Part shown: one piece after another, positions 54,555-62,750 of the stretch
Layout: every line of letters begins with the position of its first letter
Position numbering within the stretch: position 1 is the first letter of the stretch
Assembly (NCBI RefSeq): GCF_007994075.1
Contig: NZ_VIWU01000001.1
Span: 8,060,001 to 8,124,000 of the forward strand
DNA length: 64,000 nucleotides
Direction of reading: 5' to 3'
Source of the DNA: Pseudonocardia hierapolitana
GTDB taxonomy: Bacteria; Actinomycetota; Actinomycetes; Mycobacteriales; Pseudonocardiaceae
Translations under genes and position numbers: made by a program
Notes under the pieces: generated by a model
What the model was told of the DNA's origin: nothing
Databases searched by the model: none
The model's input: only the letters and a program-made list of their open reading frames with translations

Positions 54555-55982
54555 ATGGCTGCTCGACCGCTGGTGCTCGACGACGACCGGATCCTGCCCA
54601 CCGACCCGGGGGTGCGGGCGATCGCGCGCGAGATCTTCGCCGCCGTCCGCGACCTGCCCCTGATCAGCATGCACGGCCACGTCGAGGCGTCCGTGCTCGC
54701 CGACGACGAGCCGTTCGGAGACCCGGCGCAGCTGCTCGTCGTGCCCGACCACTACGTCACCCGGATGCTCGTCTCCCAGGGCGTCCGCCTGGAGGAGCTC
54801 GGGGTTCCCCGCCGCGACGGCGGCCCCGTCGAGACCGACGGGCGGGCGATCTGGCGCCGGTTCTGCGCCGGATGGCACCTGTTCCGCGGGACACCGTCGC
54901 GGTTCTGGCTGGAGCAGGAGCTGCACGACGTGTTCGGGGTGAACGTGCAGCCGTCCGCGGAGACGGCCGACGCGATCTACGACCAGATCGCGTCGTGCAT
55001 CGCGCGCCCCGAGTTCCGGCCCCGTGCGCTGTTCGACCGCTTCAAGCTGGAGATCCTCGCCACCACCGACGCCCCGGCGAGCCGCCTCGACGCGCACGCC
55101 ACCATCGCCGAGAGCGACTGGGACGGGCGCGTCGTGCCGACCTTCCGCCCCGACGCGCTCGTGCACCTGCACCGGCCCACGTGGAAGCAGGACGTCGAGG
55201 AGCTCGGGGAGGTCGCAGGCACCGCCGTCGGTACCTACGCCGGCTACCTCGCCGCCCTGCAGCAGCGTCGCGAGCACTTCAAGCGGCTCGGGGCGCTCGC
55301 CACCGACCACGGCCACACCACCGCCGACACCACCCCGCTCGACCGCGCCGACGCGGAGCGGATCTACGCCGCCGCCCTCGCCGGGTCGGTGGACCAGGCC
55401 GCCGCCGACGCGTTCGCCGCGCACATGCTGTTCGAGATGGCGCGGATGAGCCGCGACGACGGCCTCGTCATGCAGATCCACCCGGGCGTCCTGCGCAACC
55501 ACCACCCGGACGTCCACGACCGGTTCGGCCTCGACAAGGGCTTCGACATCCCGCTGCCCGTCGACTTCGCCCGCGGCCTGCGCCCGGTGCTGGCCGCCTT
55601 CGGCACCGACCCCGGCTTCCGCTGCGTGGTGTTCACGATCGACGAGACCACCTACTCCCGCGAGCTCGCGCCGCTCGCGGGCGTCTACCCGTCGATGCGT
55701 CTGGGCGTCCCGTGGTGGTTCCTGGACAGCCCGCACGCCATGCGGCGCTTCCGCGAGGCCGTCACCGAGACCGCTGGCTTCTACAACACCGCGGGCTTCG
55801 TCGACGACACGAGGGCCTTCGCCTCCATCCCGGCGCGGCACGACCTGGCCCGCCGGGTGGACAGCGGCTACCTGGCCCAGCTGGTGGCGAACGGCCAGCT
55901 GAGCGTGGACGAGGCGATCGAGACGGCGGTGGACCTGAGCACGACGATCCCCCGGGAGGCCTACGCCCCCCGCGAGGCCTGA
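54555..55982 (+). CDS. Glucuronate isomerase-family amidohydrolase (UxaC-like)
   Basis: A 475-residue metal-dependent TIM-barrel protein with the size of UxaC. LPLISMHGHVEASVLADDEP contains the HxH metal site, then ALFDRFKLEILATTDAPASR and a long C-terminal part with RLGVPWWFLDSPHAMRRFRE and FYNTAGFVDDTRAFASIPAR are characteristic of uronate isomerases. It should interconvert a uronate aldose and ketose. It starts 1 base after the Gfo/Idh stop. A nested palindrome starts 6 bases after its own stop. Sequence drift from classic UxaC leaves room for a related substrate. Confidence 0.88.
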   Translation: MAARPLVLDDDRILPTDPGVRAIAREIFAAVRDLPLISMHGHVEASVLADDEPFGDPAQLLVVPDHYVTRMLVSQGVRLEELGVPRRDGGPVETDGRAIWRRFCAGWHLFRGTPSRFWLEQELHDVFGVNVQPSAETADAIYDQIASCIARPEFRPRALFDRFKLEILATTDAPASRLDAHATIAESDWDGRVVPTFRPDALVHLHRPTWKQDVEELGEVAGTAVGTYAGYLAALQQRREHFKRLGALATDHGHTTADTTPLDRADAERIYAAALAGSVDQAAADAFAAHMLFEMARMSRDDGLVMQIHPGVLRNHHPDVHDRFGLDKGFDIPLPVDFARGLRPVLAAFGTDPGFRCVVFTIDETTYSRELAPLAGVYPSMRLGVPWWFLDSPHAMRRFREAVTETAGFYNTAGFVDDTRAFASIPARHDLARRVDSGYLAQLVANGQLSVDEAIETAVDLSTTIPREAYAPREA

Positions 55983-55988
55983 CCCAGC

Positions 55989-56064
55989 ACGACTTCACAG
56001 ACCCCGAGCGGGCTTCACACAGGGCCGGCCCTGTGTGAAGCCCGCCGTAGGTGTGTGAAGTCGT
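55989..56064. repeat. Nested palindrome, CTTCACACA family, copy 4
   Basis: A 76-bp inverted repeat: ACGACTTCACAGACCC and GGGCTTCACACAGGGCC on the left are mirrored by GGCCCTGTGTGAAGCCC and GGTGTGTGAAGTCGT. The inner arms are perfectly complementary. It starts 6 bases after the uronate-isomerase-like stop and ends 53 bases before the AbiEi-like start. Confidence 0.85.
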
Positions 56065-56117
56065 CCGGATCTTTTCGAACTGGCCCGCCGGGCGGGCGCG
56101 CTCGTCATGCTCGGGAC

Positions 56118-57029
56118 GTGGATCTCACGTTTCGGGCGCAGTGGGTCGCCGCGGGGTTCTCAGGGGACGAGCTGCGCGGGTTCGTGCGGACCGGCCGGTT
56201 GACACCCGTCCGTCGCGGCAGCTACGTGCGGGGCGATCTGCCGGACGACGCACTCGCCCGGCACATCCTGCAGGTCAGGGCTGCGATGGGCGAGCTGGCG
56301 AGCGACGCCGTGGTCAGTCACGTCTCCGCGGCCGTCCTGCACGGTCTGCGGATCTGGGGCGTGCGGCTCGACCGCGTCCACGTCACCCGGCGCCGTCCCA
56401 CCGGCGGCCGCTGCGGTGCTCTGGTGCACGTCCACAGCGCGACGCTCGATCCGCTCGAGACCGTCATGATCGGCGGGGTCCCGGTCACCTCGCTCGCGCG
56501 GACGGTCGCCGACCTCGGGCGGATGCTGCCCTTCGAGCAAGCCGTGGTGTTCGCCGATGCCGCGATGTTCCACAAACGCCCCGATCGCCTCGAGAAGGCG
56601 GACGTCCTGGCGGTGCTCGACCACGAGCCGCGCCGGCCGGGCACCCGGGCGGCTCGCCGCATGCTCGACTTCGCGACGGGGCTCAGCGAGAGCGTCGGTG
56701 AGTCGCGAAGCCGGGTGGCGATCGCGGCGGCGGGCCTGCCACCGCCCGTCCTGCAGTGGGAGGTGCACGCGGCGGCCACCGGCGCGTTCATCGGCCGCGT
56801 GGACATGGCATGGCCGAAGCAGCGGACGGTCGGCGAATTCGACGGCCTGGTGAAGTACGGGCGGACGCTGCGCCCCGGCCAGGACGTCGGCGAGGTACTG
56901 GTCGAGGATAAGCTGCGGGAAGACGCGCTGCGCGACGAGGACCTCGGCGTCGTGCGCTGGATCTGGAGGGACCTGAGCAACTTCGGCCCCACCGCCGAGC
57001 GGCTCCGGTCCCGCTTCCGCCCGGCCTGA
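56118..57029 (+). CDS. AbiEi-like protein with a C-terminal nuclease-like domain
   Basis: A 303-residue protein with a GTG start. The N-terminal winged-helix-like region (AQWVAAGFSGDELRGFVRTG then RLTPVRRGSYVRG) and VVSHVSAAVLHGL belong to the AbiEi antitoxin-type family. The C-terminal 110 residues (RVDMAWPKQRTVGEFDGLVK, VLVEDKLREDALRDEDLGVV) resemble the DUF559/Vsr-like PD-(D/E)XK nuclease fold. No AbiEii toxin gene is adjacent. Such stand-alone genes are frequent in actinomycetes; whether they act in phage defence is unproven. Both flanks are CTTCACACA elements. Confidence 0.78.
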   Translation: MDLTFRAQWVAAGFSGDELRGFVRTGRLTPVRRGSYVRGDLPDDALARHILQVRAAMGELASDAVVSHVSAAVLHGLRIWGVRLDRVHVTRRRPTGGRCGALVHVHSATLDPLETVMIGGVPVTSLARTVADLGRMLPFEQAVVFADAAMFHKRPDRLEKADVLAVLDHEPRRPGTRAARRMLDFATGLSESVGESRSRVAIAAAGLPPPVLQWEVHAAATGAFIGRVDMAWPKQRTVGEFDGLVKYGRTLRPGQDVGEVLVEDKLREDALRDEDLGVVRWIWRDLSNFGPTAERLRSRFRPA

Positions 57030-57103
57030 CGACTTCACACGCCGTAGGTGGGCTTCACACAAGGCCGGCCCTGTGTGAAGCCCGGCCTGGGTGTGTGAAG
57101 TCG
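57030..57103. repeat. Nested palindrome, CTTCACACA family, copy 5
   Basis: CGACTTCACACGCC and GGGCTTCACACAAGGCC on the left are mirrored by GGCCCTGTGTGAAGCCC and GGGTGTGTGAAGTCG. It begins at the base after the AbiEi-like stop codon. The inner arm sequence is nearly identical to that of copy 4. Confidence 0.85.
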
Positions 57104-57206
57104 GGGCGTCGTCGAACATCGCCTCTCCGAGCGACGTATCACGGGCGACCGCCCGGTCGTCCTGCTCCCGGGCGGTAACCAGAGCGTCGTCCCCGGGAGG
57201 TGCGCC

Positions 57207-58634
57207 ATGTCCGGTGCTCGGCACGTCCTCGTCGTCGGCGGTGGGCTCAACGGGCTGTTCGCGGCGGTTCTCCTGGGGAGGGACGGCCACCGGGTCACGG
57301 TGCTCGAGCGCGACCCGGCCGAGGTGCCCGACCCGGACGTGGCGTGGGAGGTCTGGCAGCGGCGCGGGTGTGGCCAGTTCCGGCTCCCGCACTACATGCA
57401 GGCGCGGTTCCGCCACCTGCTGGAGGCCGAGCTGCCCGACGTCGCCGACGCGCTCGTCGCGGCGGGGGCGCTGCGCTACGACGTGCTCGCGGCGCTGCCG
57501 GCCGCGGTCAGCGGCGGGATCCGCGACGACGATGACCGCTACGCGACGCTCACGGCGCGCCGGCCGGTGCTGGAGGCCGTGGTGGCCCGGGCGGCGGCCG
57601 CGCAGGCGGGCGTGGCGGTCCGGCGCGGCAGCACGGTGCGCACACTGCTGGCCGGGCACCCCGCGCGGTCCGGCGTCCCGCACGTCACGGGCGTGGTGAC
57701 CGCCGACGGGGAGGAGCTGCGGGCCGACCTCGTCGTCGACGCGAGCGGGCGGCGCTCAACGCTGCGGGCGCTGCTCGCCGACCTGGGCGCTGCCGCCCCC
57801 GCCGAGGAGCAGGAGGACGGCGGATTCGTCTACTACTGCCGGCACTTCAAGGGCTCAGGTCCGATGCCGGAGCTGCGCGGCCCCGTGCAGCAGTGGTACG
57901 ACTCCGTGACGATCCTGACGCTCCCAGCGGACAACGGCACCTGGTCGGTCACGATCGTCGGGAGCGCCCGCGACAAGCAGCTGCGCGCGCTGCGCGAGCT
58001 CGAGCGGTGGACGGCCGTCATGCGCTCCTACCCGCTGGCCGCGCACTGGATCGACGCGGAACCGATCACCGGCGTCGACGCCTTCGGCGGTCCGGGGGAT
58101 CGCCTGCGCCGCCTCGTGGTGGACGGCCGGCCGGTCGTCACCGGGCTGCTCGCGGTCGGCGACGCGGCGGCGTTCACCAACCCGTCGCTGGGGCGCGGGG
58201 CGTCCATCGGGCTCCTGCACGCGCTGCGGCTGCGGGAGCTGCTCCGCTCCGTCGACGGCGCCGATCCGCAGGAGGTGGCGATGCAGTGGGCGGAGGACAC
58301 CGCGACGGCCGTCGAGCCCTGGTACCGGGCCACCGTCGGCACCTCCCGCTCCCGGCTCGCCGACATCGAAGGCGACCGGACCGGCGCCCCCGCCGCCCCC
58401 GACGACCGCTGGGCGCTGGCGAAGGCGATGTCGGCGGGGACGAGGAAGGACCCGGTCGTGCTGCGGATGCAGCTGGAGATCGCCGGCATGCTCGCCCTCC
58501 CGCCCGAGGTCTTCAACCGCGAGGGCGCGGTGGAGCGAGTGCTGGCAGCCGGAGGGGGCGCCCCGCGCTACCCCCTGCCCGGCCCCGACCGCGCCGCGCT
58601 GCTCGCGGCGGCAGGCCTGGCCGTCCCGGCGTAG
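57207..58634 (+). CDS. FAD-dependent oxidoreductase (monooxygenase type)
   Basis: A 475-residue flavoprotein of the PHBH/geranylgeranyl-reductase-like superfamily. The FAD motif is VLVVGGGLNGLFAAVLLGRD near the N-terminus, with a second FAD motif LLAVGDAAAFTNPSLGRGAS around residue 315. DLVVDASGRRSTLRALLADL is the middle conserved region. It probably hydroxylates or reduces an organic substrate. No partner reductase is adjacent. The ATG at 57207 follows GGGAGG. Confidence 0.88.
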   Translation: MSGARHVLVVGGGLNGLFAAVLLGRDGHRVTVLERDPAEVPDPDVAWEVWQRRGCGQFRLPHYMQARFRHLLEAELPDVADALVAAGALRYDVLAALPAAVSGGIRDDDDRYATLTARRPVLEAVVARAAAAQAGVAVRRGSTVRTLLAGHPARSGVPHVTGVVTADGEELRADLVVDASGRRSTLRALLADLGAAAPAEEQEDGGFVYYCRHFKGSGPMPELRGPVQQWYDSVTILTLPADNGTWSVTIVGSARDKQLRALRELERWTAVMRSYPLAAHWIDAEPITGVDAFGGPGDRLRRLVVDGRPVVTGLLAVGDAAAFTNPSLGRGASIGLLHALRLRELLRSVDGADPQEVAMQWAEDTATAVEPWYRATVGTSRSRLADIEGDRTGAPAAPDDRWALAKAMSAGTRKDPVVLRMQLEIAGMLALPPEVFNREGAVERVLAAGGGAPRYPLPGPDRAALLAAAGLAVPA

Positions 58635-58639
58635 CCACC

Positions 58640-58693
58640 ACTTCACACACCCCGGGCCGGCCTTGCGAAGGCCGTTCAGGTTTGCGAAGTCGT
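58640..58693. repeat. Nested palindrome, CTTCACACA family, degenerate copy 6
   Basis: ACTTCACACACCCC remains on the left, but the inner arms have shrunk to GGGCCGGCCTTGCGAAGGCC and the right end reads TTTGCGAAGTCGT. It starts 5 bases after the FAD oxidoreductase stop. It looks like a decayed member with changed inner modules. Confidence 0.6.
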
Positions 58694-58782
58694 CAGATGG
58701 CCGTCGCCGCGGATACCCCGGCTTAACATCGCTGGCACCGGTGCCGAGTCTCCACCACACCGACGTCGATGAGGGGGACGAC

Positions 58783-59778
58783 GTGTCGGACATCGGGATC
58801 GATCTCGGAACTGCCAACACCGTCGTCTACGACTCCGTGCGAGAGGTCGTGTTCGACGAGCCGTCCGTGCTGCTGCGGCGCCGCACCGGCGGGCGGCACG
58901 GGGGCATCGTCGCGGTCGGGCGGGAGGCCGCCGAGCTGCTGGGGCGGGTGCCCGCAGGCCTCCAGGCCATGCGGCCGCTGCAGGACGGGGTCATCACCGA
59001 CCTCGAGACGGCCCGGTCCTACCTGCGGGCCGTGGTCCGCCGGGCGGTGTCGAACCCCTGGCAGCGCGCGCAGGGGAGAGTGGCGATCGGGGTGCCGTCC
59101 GGGGCCACGACGCTGGAGCGGCGGGCGCTGCTCGCGGCGGCCGACGAGGCCGGGATGCGCCGGGCCGCGGCGATCGACGAGCCGATCGCCGGAGCGCTGG
59201 CGTGCGGCATCGACCCGATGGACCGGCGCGCGCACATGGTCGTCGACGTCGGCGGCGGCACGGCGGAGGCCATGGCGTTCTGCTACGGCGGGGTGCTCAC
59301 CTCCCGGTCCTGCCGGGTGGCCGGCGACGAGATGACGGTCGCGGTCTTCCGGCACCTCCGCACGGAGCACCAGCTCGTGGTGGGAGAGCGGACCGCTGAG
59401 GAGATCAAGATTCGGATCGGCATCGAGACCGCGCCCAGCCTGCCGGTGCCGGGCCTGGACGCCGGGACGGGGCACGCGCGGCTCGCGACGATCCCGGTCG
59501 AGGAGATCGCCGAGGTCGTCCGGCCGATCACGGAGTCGATCATCCAGACGCTGGCGGCCGCCCTGCACGACCTGCCACCCGACGCCGCGAGCGACATCCT
59601 GGCCGACGGGGTGGTGGCGTTCGGCGGCGCGGCCCTGACCCGGAACTTCGACCAGCGGCTCGAGGAGGCGTTCGGCTTCCCCGTGAAGGTGGCCGAGAAC
59701 CCGCTCACGTGCGTCGCCGAGGGCGCCGCCCTGAGCCTGTGCAGCCCGGGGGTGATCGAGGCCTACGGCTGGAGGTAG
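58783..59778 (+). CDS. MreB/Mbl-like bacterial actin
   Basis: A 331-residue actin-fold protein. Phosphate-1 loop DIGIDLGTANTVVYD, phosphate-2 loop MVVDVGGGTAEAMAF and adenosine motif VVAFGGAALTRNFDQRLEEA are in MreB order, with GVPSGATTLERRALLAAADE between. It is slightly shorter than typical MreB (335-347). The GTG at 58783 was chosen because the motif starts at once. MreB organises cell-wall synthesis in rods and spore-wall synthesis in streptomycetes. It converges on the SEDS-PBP fusion operon with 15 bases between stops; no mreC/mreD is adjacent. Confidence 0.88.
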   Translation: MSDIGIDLGTANTVVYDSVREVVFDEPSVLLRRRTGGRHGGIVAVGREAAELLGRVPAGLQAMRPLQDGVITDLETARSYLRAVVRRAVSNPWQRAQGRVAIGVPSGATTLERRALLAAADEAGMRRAAAIDEPIAGALACGIDPMDRRAHMVVDVGGGTAEAMAFCYGGVLTSRSCRVAGDEMTVAVFRHLRTEHQLVVGERTAEEIKIRIGIETAPSLPVPGLDAGTGHARLATIPVEEIAEVVRPITESIIQTLAAALHDLPPDAASDILADGVVAFGGAALTRNFDQRLEEAFGFPVKVAENPLTCVAEGAALSLCSPGVIEAYGWR

Positions 59779-59793
59779 CGCTCGTCCGGGCGG

Positions 59794-62733
59794 CTACTGC
59801 GCCGGGCCGGTCGCGAGCAGCTCCGCGCGGTGGTCGGCATAGTGCTGCAGCGCGTCGGCCACCACGCCCTTGACGTTGTTGCCGCCCGTGCCCGGGCCCT
59901 GCACGACGGCGGTGACCACGATGCCCGGGTCGTCCGCCGGCGCGACCGCAGACAGCCAGTTGTCGTAGGTGCCCTCGGGCAGGCTGCCGTCCTGGGCCGT
60001 GCCCGTCTTCGCCGCGACCGGGAACGGCAGACCCGCCAGCCGCGCCGCGGTGCCGCTCGTCACCGCGGCGCGCATGCCGTCGCGGACCGGGCCGAGCCGG
60101 TCGGCGAACGGCAGCGGAGCCGGCGCCGGGGCGGGCAGCGCCGTGTGGCCGCTCGCGTCGGTGCCAGCGGCCAGCCCAAGCCGCGGCGTGACCAGCTGCC
60201 CGGTGGCGATCCCGGCGGTCCAGCGGGCGTTCTGCAGGGGCGTGGTCAGCAGGTAGCCCTGCCCGATGCCGAGGATCACCGTCGAGCCGCCGTACCAGCG
60301 GCGCCCGGACGCCTCGACGGTCTCCGGCGTGCCGAGGTAGCCGGCGGACTCGCCGGGCAGGTCGATCCCGGTCGGCGCGCCCACCCCGAGCGCCCGCGCG
60401 GCCTCGATCATCGGGGCCGGGCCGAGGGCGTGCGCGAGCTTGTAGAAGTAGACGTCGTTCGACCACGCGATCGACTCGACGAGGTCCATCGGGCCCATCA
60501 CCCGCCAGTTGCCGAACGTGTGCCCGCCGAGGGTGAAGCTCCCGCCGGTCGGGATCGCCCGGCCCGGCGGGAAGACCGGGTGGAGGACGCCCGCCGTGGC
60601 CACCACCAGCTTGAACGTCGAGCCGGGTGGCAGCGCCGCCTGCGTCACGCCCTCCAGCATCGGGTGCCCGGGGGCGCTGCTCACGGCCTGCAGCGCGGGG
60701 ACGTCGACGGGCGGACCGTAGAGGTTGTCGTCGTACGACGGGAGGCTCACCATCGCGAGGACCTGCCCGTTGCGGGCGTCCATCGCCACCGCGGCGGCGG
60801 TGGCCGCGCGCCGGGGCTGGGCCCGGAGCGCCGCGTCGAGGCTGCCCCTGAGCCGCTGCTGCAGGCCGAGGTCGAGCGACGTCCGCAGCGCGGCGCCGGG
60901 GACCGGCTCCACCCGCTCGCCCATCGTCACCGGCACGCCCTCGGGGTCGACGTACACGCACTGGCGGCCGTTCACGCCCCGCAGCACCGCGTCGTACTGC
61001 AGCTCCAGGCCGGCCCGCCCGACGAACTCGCCGGACGGCAGGTCCGGCCACCGCTGCTCCTCCTCCGGCGTGGCGATGCCGACGAATCCCAGCACAGGAC
61101 CGAGCAGGGCACCGGTCGGGTAGACGCGCCGGGCCGTCGGCACGACCAGCACGCCGGGGAGCCCGGCGGCCGTGACGGCGTCCGCCGCCGGGCCGGGCAC
61201 CTCGGCGATGACCAGCGAGAGCGTGGTCGGGGCCGCGTCGTCGAGGGCGGTGCGCACGGCGTCGGCGGGTCGCCCGACGAGCTCCGCGAGCCGAGCGACG
61301 TCACCGGGCTGGGACCGGACGACGGCCGGCACGGCGACGACCTCGTAGGTGCCGGCACCCGTGGCCGTCGCGCTCACGGCGAGCGGGGCGCCGTGCCGGT
61401 CGGTGATCGCCCCGCGCTCGGCCGGGATGCGGATGCAGCGCGTCATCTGCTGCTCCCCGGCCGCGGCCAGCGCCTCGCCACGGGCGGTCTGCAGCTCCCG
61501 GGCGTACTGCCCGAACAGCACGAGCAGCGCGGTCAGCCCCACGGCGATGGCCCGGACGAGCCGGGGACGGCGCGCCCGCCACCGGGAGACGATCAGCAGC
61601 CGCGTCCGGGCCCCGTCGCGGCGGACGCCGAGGGCGACGCCGATCGCGGCGAGGTGCACCAGCAGGGCGGTGCCTCCGTAGCTGACCAGCGGGAACGGCA
61701 CCCCGGCGAGCGGGAGCAGGCCGAGGTTGCCCCCGACCGACACGAGGACCTCGACACCGATCAGCACCGCGAGCCCGCCTGCCACGAGCACACCACCCGA
61801 CGGCCGCGGCGCGCGGCTGGCCAGCGCGAGCCGCCAGACCAGGACGACGGCCGCTGCGATCGCGCTCGCCCCCGCGACCAGCCCGAACTGCTCGACGAGG
61901 CTGGCCAGCGCGAGATCGGTCTCCTTCTCGGGCAGGTACTGGGCGAGCAGGCCGGTCAGCGGGTGGTCGGCGCGTCCGAAGAGCGAGCCCCAGCCCATCG
62001 CGATGTGCGCCTGGAGCACCGCCCACCCGGCTCCGGTCGGGGACTCCTCGGCGCCGACGAGGAAGCTGCCGAGCCGCTCGACCTGGTAGGGCCGCAGGAG
62101 GGCGACGGCGAGCGGAGCGGCGATGGCCGCGGTCCCGAACAGGGGGAGCAGGAAGCGGGCCGGCACGCGGCCGATGACCAGCATCGCGACCGTGAGCGCG
62201 AGCATCAGCAGCGTGGTGCTGAGGTCCGGCTGCAGCGCCGTCAGGGTGAGCGGGACGGCGGCGAGCACGACCGCGGCCGCCGACCGCTGCCACGCCGGCC
62301 GGTCCGAGCCGAGGGCCGCGGCCAGCACGAGCAGCAGCCCGAGCTTGGCGAGCTCCGACGGCTGGAACGTGAGGTCGCCGACCGAGATCCACCGCTTCGC
62401 GCCGTTGAAGGTCACCCCGCCGACGTGGACCGCGGCGAGCAGGAGCACGGCGGCGGCGTAGGTGAGCCACCCCAGGGCCATCAGCAGCCGCATGCGGAAC
62501 CGCCACAGCGCCACCAGCAGCACGACCCCGACCGCCGCGATCGTCGCCTGGCGCGCGGCATGGTCGAGGCCGTCGACGGCGTAGAGGTTGGCGAGGCCCA
62601 GCCCGACGAGCACGAGCGCGGCGAGGACGGCGACGAGGTCGAACGCGACACCCCGCCGGTCCTTCGGCCGCAGCGGCGCCCGCCCGGTCGGCTCGTCCGG
62701 CGCGGGGTGCTCGCCGTGCTCCACGATGAGCAT
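59794..62733 (-). CDS. SEDS (FtsW/RodA)-class B penicillin-binding protein fusion
   Basis: A 979-residue protein that joins both halves of a peptidoglycan synthase. Residues 30-370 are a polytopic SEDS glycosyltransferase: FNGAKRWISVGDLTFQPSEL at 109-128, LPEKETDLALASLVEQFG with the catalytic Asp273, and PLAGVPFPLVSYGGTAL near 341-357. A further helix at 394-410 leads to an extracellular bPBP: dimerisation region about 435-600, then a transpeptidase with SxxK Ser705-Lys708, SxN Ser758-Asp760 (as SND) and KTG 909-911. All key residues are kept. The ATG at 62733 has a strong GGAGGGG site; a GTG 10 codons upstream is less likely. It should polymerise and crosslink lipid II at the membrane. Confidence 0.93.
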   Translation of the reverse strand: MLIVEHGEHPAPDEPTGRAPLRPKDRRGVAFDLVAVLAALVLVGLGLANLYAVDGLDHAARQATIAAVGVVLLVALWRFRMRLLMALGWLTYAAAVLLLAAVHVGGVTFNGAKRWISVGDLTFQPSELAKLGLLLVLAAALGSDRPAWQRSAAAVVLAAVPLTLTALQPDLSTTLLMLALTVAMLVIGRVPARFLLPLFGTAAIAAPLAVALLRPYQVERLGSFLVGAEESPTGAGWAVLQAHIAMGWGSLFGRADHPLTGLLAQYLPEKETDLALASLVEQFGLVAGASAIAAAVVLVWRLALASRAPRPSGGVLVAGGLAVLIGVEVLVSVGGNLGLLPLAGVPFPLVSYGGTALLVHLAAIGVALGVRRDGARTRLLIVSRWRARRPRLVRAIAVGLTALLVLFGQYARELQTARGEALAAAGEQQMTRCIRIPAERGAITDRHGAPLAVSATATGAGTYEVVAVPAVVRSQPGDVARLAELVGRPADAVRTALDDAAPTTLSLVIAEVPGPAADAVTAAGLPGVLVVPTARRVYPTGALLGPVLGFVGIATPEEEQRWPDLPSGEFVGRAGLELQYDAVLRGVNGRQCVYVDPEGVPVTMGERVEPVPGAALRTSLDLGLQQRLRGSLDAALRAQPRRAATAAAVAMDARNGQVLAMVSLPSYDDNLYGPPVDVPALQAVSSAPGHPMLEGVTQAALPPGSTFKLVVATAGVLHPVFPPGRAIPTGGSFTLGGHTFGNWRVMGPMDLVESIAWSNDVYFYKLAHALGPAPMIEAARALGVGAPTGIDLPGESAGYLGTPETVEASGRRWYGGSTVILGIGQGYLLTTPLQNARWTAGIATGQLVTPRLGLAAGTDASGHTALPAPAPAPLPFADRLGPVRDGMRAAVTSGTAARLAGLPFPVAAKTGTAQDGSLPEGTYDNWLSAVAPADDPGIVVTAVVQGPGTGGNNVKGVVADALQHYADHRAELLATGPAQ

Positions 62734-62750
62734 GCGTCGTCCCCTCCGTT

